Below, one piece after another: positions 49,154 through 60,100 of a DNA stretch of 64,000 nucleotides; within the stretch, counting starts at the first letter, position 1, and each line of letters opens with the position of its first letter. The position numbers and the translations under genes are program-made. Under the pieces are notes generated by a model. It searched no databases, was not told the DNA's origin, and saw only the letters and a list, made by a program, of their open reading frames with translations. The stretch covers positions 19,376,708 to 19,440,707 of the forward strand of contig NC_134049.1 in assembly GCF_965140245.1 (NCBI RefSeq), written 5' to 3'. The stretch is from Athene noctua. Taxonomy: Eukaryota; Chordata; Aves; Strigiformes; Strigidae.

Positions 49154-51734
49154 CGTGGGTTATGACAAAACCTCTTTTAAACTGACTGTGGTCACTGAGG
49201 CAGTAAGACTGATTTTTTAAAAAAAAAACAAATTCACCTGAATAATGCTTATAGAGGTTTGTCTAGAATACTGAAATGTGAATGGGTGTCTCTAATACTA
49301 TCATTGAGACCATTCACATTTCCATACACTAACTGCTCTAAGCTGCACCCAAAGTAAGTAGGTTCACTTCAAGTGGTATGTTTGATCTGGAACACAGTCT
49401 GCCTATGGTTTTGCCTGTACTGCAGAATTATTTATATTTTTAAATTGATTATACATTAATAGTGTAAACCGTGGCATGTAGTAATTGGGTTTAAATATGC
49501 TCATGCTGAGATAGTTTAGCTGAGCACTGGAACTTGAAAAAGCTCCACTTTTAGCATTACCGTGGTAGCAAACATTGAAATTAATGGAACTTACAGATAA
49601 GAGTCTTACAGTGCTTTTCCTTTCTGGAAGTGAACTATACATACTTCAGGTAATTTTTTTCCAATAATGACTCAATCTCTTTTATATACAGTTCTGCAGC
49701 ATATACATATGGAAAATTTATACACTTAGATCACTAGAGTAAAGAAGAGTGCTGTTCTTTGTAAAGAACAAAAAAAAATAAAGCTATGCATTGATCTTCT
49801 TAAAACTAGGACTTAAAAGCAGGACATATCAACATATCAAATGCAGTAAGACAAAATGTAGAATGAGCATAGAAGTGTCTATCTGCAGTAAAAGACATAT
49901 TTGTTGGAACTGGGGAATAAGTGACCTTTTTTTAAAGGAGTGTCATGTGATGGTCATCAAACAGTAATAAATTGCAAAGGCATCTGCCAGAAACAGAGTT
50001 GTTAAAGATATATATCAGAAATATTATCATATTAGCTAGCAAAGTCCAAAAGCTAAGGAACAAAGTTCATGTTAATGATTGGTGGTTAGGTGGCTTCTGG
50101 GGCAAGACTGCCTCATAAGATTATCTTTTGTAGGACTTGGACCTGTGGGTTCCAGTCAGTGCCAAAATAACAGGATCCTGGTTCTACCAACATGTTTTAA
50201 ACTGTGTATTTTTTTGAAACCTTGTAAGATGGAGAATTTCCTACAGTTTTGTATCTTTGAACAGAAGAGCTTGATTAAAGACACATTTTCACACAGTTCT
50301 CTTTTTACTGAAAGAGTCTCACCTTTGAACTGAGGGGAAAAAAAGGATTTTTGAAAACTAGAAGTAATGATGTCTATCATTTGAGAAAGTAAAAATGAGA
50401 GTGGGAATGAAGTAGCAATGTAATCTGATTTTTTCTTTAAAATGTAGGTGTTGGTAAAAGAGTCACAAGTATTTTCCATTTTTTTTAATGTGTATGTAAA
50501 GATTGTTGACTTTATTGCATATGGATAGAAGGAGTAATTGCATTTTGCTATTCATATTAGTGCCTTTCTTAAACTGAGTGCTTTAACAGATGCACTTTAC
50601 ATGCACCTCAGTGACTAATGGAATTCTGCCGAATCTTGGTTGGGACTCAACATCTGTTTATGGGATGAGCTTCAACTGTGGTATTCAGGCAAAACTCTTA
50701 GGGCAGTCATTTAGGGGTTGTAAAGGGTTTTAAAAATCTGCTTTTTTGAAATGTCTAAATCAGCATCACACTGTAACTGCTATCCACCTTTATATAGTGA
50801 CAAAAGGTAAACCATAGTATCAAACATTTCCTAGTCATTCTCCCATGTCAGAAAAAAATACAATGCCTAATTGCAGTTGATCTATTTGACTGTAATGCAA
50901 TATAACACAAATGTTGCCTTTTCCAGTTTAAGGCAATAAAAAAGACTGGGCTTCCAAGTATTTTCAAGGAACAGGTGTCATAACGGCTTGGTCATTGAGC
51001 CTTAACAGCTTTGACAGTACTCCTCAAAGTTTTAATAACATATTTCAAGGTATAAAATAGTACAATTACAGGTTTTCCATATTCTAGAAAATAAAAAAAA
51101 AAAAAAGTAACTCTTAATTTTTATATCTTGTTTTTAAAGTTCATGGTTAAGCAAACATCTGTTCCTTGAATCTGGCAAACTGGCACTTTTCCAAATCAGA
51201 ACAGAACACAGTATTGCAAAGCACCAGTGTAATTAAAGAGGGAAGTAATTTGCATTATTTTTCTATAAAACTACTCTTGAGTAACAGATGGCGATCGCAA
51301 ACATATTGCTCCAGAGACATATGGAAGCCTATTTGTTCTGTAAAACTCAAGAGTGAATATTAACCCCAAAATTACTCTCTTCAATGCTGAAATACGATTG
51401 TGTAGTAATCTTCAGTATGGCCGTAATTACAGTACATGGCAACTCATGTCTCTGAAAATACAGATACAGGGAAATGTTTCAGAGATTAGTTTTTAATTTG
51501 CAGTTTCCTATAATCTGATTATTCATGCTAGTCTGAAATAATTAACCAATTTGTTTTGACTGCTTCAGTGCCAGATTGCCATTATAATATATAAAACTAA
51601 ATCTTGTAATAAGTATTGTAACAACCCATCTTAACATCTAAACAGCCTAACTGCTAATTATACAGTACAAAAATTAAACAAGCAGCCATGTTTCCAGTTT
51701 CCACTCTGAACTGGGCAGAGGTCTCAAAGTGTGT

Positions 51735-51751
51735 AAAAAAAAAAAAAAAAA
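51735..51751 (+). repeat. A17 homopolymer
   Basis: Seventeen consecutive A between RPS27L and RAB8B. Simple repeat only. Confidence 0.9.
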
Positions 51752-53654
51752 GAACCAGCAATTCCCTCCATCCTTGTTTTGCTACCTTGATTTTGCTCTA
51801 TCAGGTGATATCCCGGTCTCCCAGAGATCTCAATCAAACAATGAATTTTTTTTACATGAATCACAACAGCATCTATGATAAAAAAATAGATCTTGAGACA
51901 ATTAACTGGAAATTACATTAGCCTTCATAACAAGCTCTTACTGAATTCACCTCTTACAGAAATTTACATCAGGTCTGTCATTGGATTTTTGATGTTTTTT
52001 TATCATAAACATATATTGGCCAGGAACACCACCAAACTGAGACCCTTAACCAGGAAGAATTGGAATAATTAATAAATAGGAGCAGAATAGCTTTTGTTTT
52101 GTCAAGGTTTTTAATGGCTGAAGGTTATTTGTTTGGAGTGATACCTCAGAATGCTTTGCACAAATAGAGCAGTAGCCAGGCATTAGACTAGTTTTACCCT
52201 GTTTCACCCCCATCAAATTGTAGGTTAATGTCACAGAGTGGTTTTTGTGTGTGCTTGGAATATGGAGGATAACCATGTACAACAGAGCTTTAATACTCAA
52301 AACTATTTTTGTTTGATTCTGTGTAGAACTCAGCATATGTGTTTGCCAAATTAACAAAAAAAAAAGTGAGAAAGGACCTTTTACAGTTGTAGGCTGGGTT
52401 ATAACTAATAGATCTGGCTGCAGGTGGGAAACACTTAGGAGCAGGTATCTCTGGACTGCTGTTACTTGGTTGAATCACATTTGTGCCACCCAATCCCATT
52501 TAGAGGGTGCCTGAAACACTTGCAGCTAAGGAGAAATCACAGGGGCCCCCAGGGCCTCACTCCTGCTTTTCTCTGGGCAGCTGCTGAGCAAGATGCCCTG
52601 CTGGGTGGCTAGCAGGAGCCGTGCCTTGGCCAGCAGGTGCCAAAGGGCCGTTCCCACACAGAGGTGAGGAGAAGCCCAGAGGGATCTAAAAAGGAAAGCT
52701 GGTGACTCAGGCCTTGCAAGATGACAATCCCTTAATAAATGATTTGGGGAAAATGGCTCATTTTCCTTTGTTTTTCTAAGAGGGAAGTGAGAACTGTTGT
52801 AGTGATTTATAGCATTAGTGATTTCTGTTTATAGCTTGTCTAAAGGCTACAATTTTAAAATTAAATTAAAGCAATAGCTCTTTGCTGTCATTTTAAAGTG
52901 CCTCAGTAATGCTGTTTGTTTTTATAGTGCCTTGTGACATCCTGCGAGGAGCACAGCATAGTGAATACATAATGAGGCTGCCTCACACCGAGAGATAATT
53001 ATCAGTGGAAAAAGATGGGGAGAAGTGTTTACTGAAGTGCTCTAGAACAGCCACGTTGTTCTAGAATACCCATGTTTTTAGTGCTACTCGAGACTGTGTG
53101 ACAATAATTTTCCTGTTTTGTGAGCAAGTTTCTTCCTTGACACTCCCAAAGTGACACGTAAACATTTGAGGCCACACGCGCGCTCACATTTCACCCGTGC
53201 TTATTGATTGCAGTATTATGCCGTTATTTATTGTGTCACTTGAGCAGATGAGTACATACCGTATTTACAAACCCAGCTAGTTTCCATTAGCCCAGTCCCT
53301 TGCAGAATGAGGCCACCCGATTGCTCAGGGATAGCAGTTCGCCCAGTGTCACTGAGCTCGGGGTGTGTGGCTCCGAGGGAGCTGACGCACCGCCCGCCGT
53401 TCGAGCACCGGGCATGCAAGGGCTCAGACCTCACGGTCTGGGCGTTCGCTGATTTAGCGTCGGTGCGTGTCGGTTTTTCAAACTCCACTTCAAAGATTCC
53501 ATCTATGCTCACACGGCAACGCACGGAGGCGTCTGGCGGAGGGCTCGGCTCGGCAGGGCCCCGCGCTGCTAGCGGGGGAAGGGGCGCAGAGGCGGCGCGG
53601 GCCGCCGATGCCGGAGAGGCGGCTGCTGCCCGGCACGACGCCGGCCCGCCACAG

Positions 53655-53806
53655 CCCCGCGTTGAAGGCTCCGAACTGCCCGGTCCCCGCAGCCCCGCGC
53701 TGAAGGCTCCGAACTGCCCGGTCCCCGCAGCCCCGCGCTGAAGGCTCCGAACTGCCCGGTCCCCGCAGCCCCGCGCTGAAGGCTCCGAACTGCCCGGTCC
53801 CCGCAG
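53655..53806 (+). repeat. Tandem array, 4 x 38 bp
   Basis: Units at 53655-53692, 53693-53730, 53731-53768 and 53769-53806. The unit begins CCCCGCGCTGAAGGCTCCGA and ends CCCGGTCCCCGCAG. Units 2-4 are identical and unit 1 differs by one base (GTTG for GCTG). A diverged partial fifth unit follows. Lies 256-407 bp upstream of the RAB8B start. Confidence 0.97.
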
Positions 53807-53916
53807 CCGCTGCCCCCCGCGCCTGCCACAGCTGACGGCTCCGAAGCGCCGCCGCCGCCCGCGGCCACGAGCCCCGCCCCCGCACTCCATCTCCCGTCGG
53901 GCCTCGGGCGCTTCCG

Positions 53917-53940
53917 GCGCGCCGTGACGTCACGGCGCGC
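53917..53940. promoter_or_regulatory. RAB8B: 24-bp perfect palindrome centred on a full CRE
   Basis: TGACGTCA at 53925-53932 sits at the exact centre of a 24-bp sequence equal to its own reverse complement; arms are GCGCGCCG and CGGCGCGC. CREB/ATF factors bind the CRE. About 130 bp upstream of the RAB8B start codon. Confidence 0.85.
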
Positions 53941-54061
53941 TCTCCCGCGACTGGCTGCCGGGCGGGGCGGTGCCTCGCTCCCTGCCCGCCGCCCGCCTTC
54001 CCGCCCTCTCCCCCGCCGTCCCCCCCTCCTGCGGCGGCGGCGAGCCCGAGGCCGAGGGAAG

Positions 54062-54185
54062 ATGGCGAAGACCTACGACTATCTGTTCAAGCTGCTGCTG
54101 ATCGGGGACTCGGGCGTGGGCAAGACCTGCCTGCTCTTCCGCTTCAGTGAGGACGCCTTCAACACCACCTTTATCTCCACCATCG
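54062..54185 (+). CDS. RAB8B: RAB8B exon 1 (partial gene)
   Basis: Small GTPase of the Rab8 group, acting in Golgi-to-plasma-membrane and recycling traffic and in ciliary and junctional membrane delivery. ATG in context GGAAGATGG. The exon encodes 41 residues plus one base of Gly42: MAKTYDYLFKLLLIGDSGVG then KTCLLFRFSEDAFNTTFISTI. The P loop GDSGVGKT is residues 15-22, and the switch I threonine Thr40 is in FISTI. Leu24 and Asn35-Thr36-Thr37 (CLLFRF, FNTTF) fit RAB8B and not RAB8A, which has CVLFRF and FNSTF. Donor GTGAGG follows. Exons 2 onward, with the switch II, G4/G5 motifs and prenylated tail, lie past the window end. Confidence 0.96.
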
Positions 54186-57100
54186 GTGAGGGGCCGCGGC
54201 CGGCGCCGCCGCCATCCCGCGGGCGAGAGGGGTCCTGGCCGGGGCCCTCCCGCCGGGAGAGGAGCGGACGGGAGGGCGCCGCCCGTCTCGCCGCCCGGGT
54301 CTGGGGCCGCGGTCGGCGGCCTGTGCGCGGCCGCTGCGCGGGAGTGGGCGGGAGCCCCGCGGCCGTTACGGGCCCCGTGCGGGAGGAAGCGCCGGGGCGC
54401 CGCCGCTGTGCCCCGGCCGCCACGGGGGGAGTGGGAGCCCGGCCCGCCCGCGCTCGGGAGCGCCGCTGCCGCCGTCCCCGCGGAGGCCGTCGGGGGCCCC
54501 GATGCGGGCCGGCGGCGCGGGGGAAGCGTTTGTCCCCGGTGCGGAGGGCGGTTCCGTGGCGCGGCCCCTGCCGGGGGCCCGCAGGGTGCGAGCCGGTCCC
54601 CAGCGGCCCCGGCGCCTCCCCGCACCCCGGCGCCAGCAACAGTTGGCTCGGCCTGAGCTGCGCGCAGCCCTGGGGCCGCTGGCCGGTTGTCTCGGCTGGT
54701 GGTGGAAGGGGTGTTTGCGTGGGGCTGGATCCCTAACGAGTCCTGCGCAAAACCCAGAGCGTTGTGCTGGTTGAGTTACAGGATGATCCTCCTGTCAGTT
54801 TTTCTTACTCTTTCATTACTGGGCGTTTTATGTTTAGATGTAAATTTTCAGAAAGTGGAAGAGGGCTTGGGCTGGCTAAGTTAACTGTGGCTCATGCTGA
54901 GCTGCGTAGTGACTAAACCGCCCTCGGCAGGTAGTTGAACTCTCCTTTGCTCAACTCTTGTGTTCACATATGTGTAGCTCACGTCTTTGAGATTTGGGGT
55001 AGTTCTAAGCTCCTTAGTCGACTACGGTTAGAAGCTCGTTAGTGACTGGATAGAGGAACCTCCTTGACAAAACTTTCGTTATAAACTTGGTACTGAAAAG
55101 GGGTTTCTAAATCTTGACTAACTTATTTCGATGACAGTGAAATGTGATGTATCAAAACAGACTGCTGCAGCTTGTGTTTCTGTAAGATTTGTCAGTCTTA
55201 AAATTCTTTCTGCTGAACTAAACATAAGTAGAATTCTCAAGTTTTTCACTGAGATATTGCTGAATTGAAATCTCAGTCTGACAAGACTTGAGATTTATGG
55301 TTAGTTACTTGTAGTTGAAGTCACTTATAAAATGAAGTATGCTGGTTTGGGGATGAAGGAGTAAACTGCAGTGGAAGTTGCTCATATTTAGGGCGGGAAA
55401 AACTAGTCCTGGCTTTGAAAAATAATACTAAGAGAATAAGTAGACTTTTTACTGAAAGGAAATTGATGTAAAGATGAGGGGGAATGTGTGACTTGTTTTA
55501 TGTTACCCAAACGCTGTTATCCTCTTTAGGCATTTTATTGTGCTGAACTCAGTGCACAAGGAAGAAACAAATTTGTATTTAGGCAGATGCAATTGCCTAA
55601 ATGAGGTATGGCTGGCATTTCTAATGCCTTAAGAACAGATGTTCTGAATTTCCAAAAAATATTTCTGAAGAACCAAAATGGCACATTCCTTTTCTTTCTG
55701 TTTTCAAAATGCTCTATCAGTAACACCAGCTAATCAAGTCCGGAGTAGCACTTTTACCTAAGAAGGTCTTTTGTTGTATCTGTGGTAGAATAAAAAGCTT
55801 AATAAACATTAATAAATGCTGTATGTTTTTTTAAAAAAGTCTACATTAGTACTGTGCTAAATGTAAAATGCCTTTCTATACTTTTAAAGAGATAGCTACC
55901 ATACTTGGGTGCGTCTGTCTTCCAGCTGTTTTCTTGATGTATCTTGAACTGCTTAGCCCCTTGATATATCTTTTTCTCACTGATTCACTTTGAAGTCTTG
56001 AGGATTGTGAATGTGATGCTGGTTTTTCTTACCTTATTAAATACAGGATCTGCTTTCATGAGGGCTTTATTTTCAACACTATCAAAACTAACTAAAGTTG
56101 ATAATGCAGGAAAAGTGAAACTGTTCATAAAGTGCTGACATATGCTTGAATAAAAATACTTGGGGTTTTTTTTCAGTCTTCCTCATGCTTGTATTACTTT
56201 CAGGTCAATCATGTAGATCTCATCTGTTCTTGAAGACATGCACCACTCTCACTCTCTGAGTGCATGGTGGCTGTTCAACACTAGTTGGCTTTACAATCAT
56301 AATTAATACATCTGACCTATGGGACATTCTGCTTTTAACAATTCTGATTTTTTTTCCCTTGACCAATAAAGTATAGCCAACCATAGTGTGGAGGGAGACG
56401 CAGAGATGCAGTGCTTTTCAATTGGCAGGGAGACCTGTTTAGGAAGTTTTAAGATCTCCAGATTAGCATTCCTAATTGAGCACACTGAGTCTTTGTGAAG
56501 CTAAGCTGCCAGGCTGTTTTGTTTATAAATTCTCCAAAAAGTGGATTCTGCAATATGATGGTACTTAACTGTTACAATGTGTGTTCAATTCAGAGTCATT
56601 TTAATTAGCACACGTGATACTCTGTGCCTTTAGTGGTGTTCTAGTTCTCCTCTGGTCTGTCTCTGTCCTAACAGGATCAGAGCTGGGTTGGCTGTTGAAA
56701 TCTGAGAATACATATGCTTAAGATGTGTTGTCAAATTTTTTTGTTTAATCTTATGTATGTGCATGTTATTTGTGAGTGAGGTGAGTAATTTAGAGGTTTT
56801 TAACTATATGGGGGTTGAACTTTTAACTGTTTCATCTTTCTTAGATTCTACATCCGGAAATTAAAGCAAACTTTGTTGCTGTGTTGCCATGGCCCACATC
56901 ACATCTAAGCACTAAATACCTTTCTTATAATTTCCCACTAATATTGTTGTTTAGTAGTTTAACTGGGGTTAAACAACAATATTTCAGAGCAATGGAAACT
57001 TTTTTCCAAAAGGAGAAAAAGAAAGAGGGGGGGTATGGAAATACTACTTCATTGTAGAATATTTGTTTTATTTAGTCTTTATTCTAGAAATGAGTCAATA

Positions 57101-60100
57101 GTGAATTATAGTTACTTTGTCATCTTGCATGATATACTTGTGTCATACTTTGCAGATTCTCTTCTCTTCTGCTGTCATGCAAAACATGCCTGTAAGGCTA
57201 TATCCTTGTAGATTGCTTGGAGGTTTGCAAATCGTCCCTTGACTTTTTTCCTCAAGACTTTGGTCATGCTATAATCATGGCTGTACTGATTCAGATAGTA
57301 AGGTCTCCCAGCCGGGTGCAACAGTTGCATAAGAAGTATGATAAAAGGGCAGTGCATGTGTATGTGTAATTTATCAGACTTTTTTTATTTTTTGGGTGAC
57401 TCTTGGTGCAAGAGTCTTTCTGTCTTTGTCTTGACTACCTGGTGTAACTAATGCCTTCAGCAAACTTTGCTACCCATTATGCGAAGTGAACCAGCAATCT
57501 TTCTCTAAGTGGCTTGTTTTCAATTTATGAAAACAGATTGGCCTTCAGCAACTTTAGGCAAGGCAGGTCCTTGGCCTCCAGCAACTTTAAATTTTTTATA
57601 TAGGACTCTGTAGCTCTGTTTGGAAAACTTTTAAAAGGGTTGACAAGTCATAATACTGTGGTCCCTAGTGAGGATCAGCTTTTCACTGTTAACATAGGAT
57701 AAAGATTTTTTTTTTTTTTGCAACAGGAATGTGTTATGTAAGGCTATGTTTAGTTTGCTTCCTGAGTGGAAACTTCTGCTTTTGCACAGTTCTACATGGA
57801 AAGTAAAATGCAGTTGAGTCAGCTCATTTTCACACTTCAACAGCTCCTACAAAACTTATCTTGGAGTATGTCATGTGCATTTTGCTAGTTGTTTCAGTGT
57901 GGTGTACAAGAATAAGATGCATTAACTTTAACGGTTTCAAAGTACCTTAACTTGCCGTTCAAGTAGCGCTGTCTGGTAAAACTGGATTGGGTTTATCATT
58001 CCAAATAATAAGGTTTATTCTTTGCGTTCCTTTCAACTTTTTGTTTAAACTGGTTTCTATGAGAGCAAAGTCTTATCTTTTAGCTGATAGCATTTCTGTC
58101 TTAGTACAAAGGCGTGCTGACTCTGAAACAAAATTTGTCGTACTTACTTTTTTAATCCAAGATGATATCAGCATTTGGCAGGAAGTTGCCCACACAAGAT
58201 AGTACTTTATCTGAGAGTCGAAACAATTTGTTGATTTTACAGAAGTAACTTTTCCTTAGCCTACATCTTGCAAAATAGGACACTACTCCAGCAATCAAGC
58301 ACGTGTATGCTGACCTTTGAACGCTTTGATGAAAATCCTTTGACAAGCAAAATTATCAACTTCCCTTTTGCAGTGAAATTTCCATGTCTATAAAGTGTAA
58401 TGGAAATTGTTTTAGTGTACTCAAGTCAAATTATGCCTCACTGAATATTTCTACTTTTCTTCCCTACGGTTACTTGTATGGTAGACAAAAGATTGGTTGT
58501 TGTTTTGTTGGGTTTTTTCCACCCTCCCATTGAGCTTCAGCATTCCCTATTCTCATTCAATCAGTTTCTTTTGGGCTTCTCCAGATGGTGGAAGCTGTAG
58601 CAGAAAACATGCATCAATGATAGATGAGCAAAGGGAGGGAGGAGTCAGGAAGGCGTTGTCAGTAATACTTTATTAATGTTCGTTATTGTAACAAATTGCA
58701 AGTAAGACTTTGAAGTGATGAGACTAAAGTGTCTCAGGTGGCTCCATTATTCATATCTATAGCATGGCGGTGCATTTTCAAGGTTTGTAGAATCTGGGCC
58801 TTGGGTATCTCTTCAGTGTGAGGAGGGGGTCAAAGGTTTACATGGGAATAGGGGCAGACAGCATTATGGAGGTAAATATGAAACTGGAAGAACTATTCCA
58901 TTTTCAAGGTATGTGGTGGGTGGTCAGCAAGATGTTATCTTGACGTTGATCAAAATGTGCTGTAGTTGGAGACATTGTACATAGGTTAAAAGCATTAAAG
59001 TCTGTCTCTTGTGGCCTTAAATTTGATACTAAAACCTAGCTGGTAACAGAAGACATCTTAGACTTTGATTTTCATCTGCTGGTGAGATTGCATTACCCTA
59101 CTGTATTCTGCAACAGGCCAACAACATAAGTAAAATTGTTTGGCTTTTATTAAAAATGCTGTTGCAAGCTTTCTCGCTGTGTTACTCTGAAACAGTGTGA
59201 CAGATGTCTAACTGTTTTATGCCTATTCTTAATTGGCAGATGGAGGTCTATCTCGGTTATGTGTTATCGAGTTATTTGAGTGACAGGAGGGCAGCTTTAG
59301 AGCTGCTTTTATGACTTTGAATGCAAAGTTAAGAACACAGGCTAACATTGAATGTAGGAACAAATGTATTGATTGATACAGGCTTTGAGAGAGGTATTGA
59401 AGACATATAGCTCTTGTCTGGGATTTTTTAATAAATTTTTTTGGAAGCATTTCCTAGTCCTTCTGCAATAGGGGCATCCTTTTAGTTGAAATACATCTTG
59501 AACTGACTTATTTCAGAATTTAACTGAAATTCATAATAGGTGATGAAGAATACATGCTGTTTTCATAGTGATGCTTTTATTTCATGTTTTGTGATAGAAA
59601 TTAGGTGCCTAGTCTATCAAGCTGACTGATGTATAAAATAGATGCGATCCTTTTCTAATGTGAATGAACTATGAATAATAGTAATTTCAGTGGAGTTGCA
59701 CTGTGTATCACTTGTACAAGCAGAGTTGATCCAGAGGCTTTTAGTTGCCAGACTTGCAACTTAAAACTTGTCAGCAACTTCCTGTCCTGATAGAGGTTGC
59801 ACTGGGATGTAATTTAGTGCCTCTTAAAGGGTTTTTGACCAACAATTGCATGTAGTATCAGTTTAATCTTGTGGTTTATAGTAAGCTTTCCTCTTAAATG
59901 TAAGCTATGACACTTCTGATTAGATTGTACGTAGTTTTAAAGGCAACTGAATTACTGCATGTTTCAGAAGACTTTTCTTCTGCTAGGGAGAACAAATGGT
60001 TGACCAAGTTTAAGATGATCTGTATTCGTTTTGGTGCTCCTGTACAGACCCTGCTGCTTTAGGCACCAGAGGAAAAAAACCTGATGCCGAATGTCAGTGG

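Larger units (their letters stand above)
46801..53370. other. Intergenic region between RPS27L and RAB8B
   Basis: 6.6 kb without a recognised gene. It holds a GC-rich shoulder to about 47100, an interrupted G tract at 49136-49153, A runs at 51093-51106 and 51735-51751, and an exon-like GC-rich segment at 52581-52663. No mobile element recognised. Confidence 0.65.
53370..54700. promoter_or_regulatory. RAB8B: CpG island and promoter of RAB8B
   Basis: GC- and CpG-dense block covering the 38-bp tandem array, the CRE palindrome, the start codon and the first 500 bp of intron 1. No TATA box. An ETS-type site (CTTCCGG, 53911-53917) directly abuts the palindrome, so initiation is most likely between about 53945 and 54050. 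Confidence 0.8.

Noticed and set aside
53228..53890. 220-codon minus-strand frame spanning the 38-bp repeats as a gene
   Set aside because: All three frames are open merely because the repeat unit lacks stops; no homologue. Kept only as an observation about the repeat.
53924..54736. 270-codon frame that extends RAB8B upstream and into intron 1
   Set aside because: The upstream part is unconserved Arg/Pro-rich sequence from the CpG island, and after 54185 it runs through the splice donor. The RAB8B start is the ATG at 54062, matching the family N terminus.
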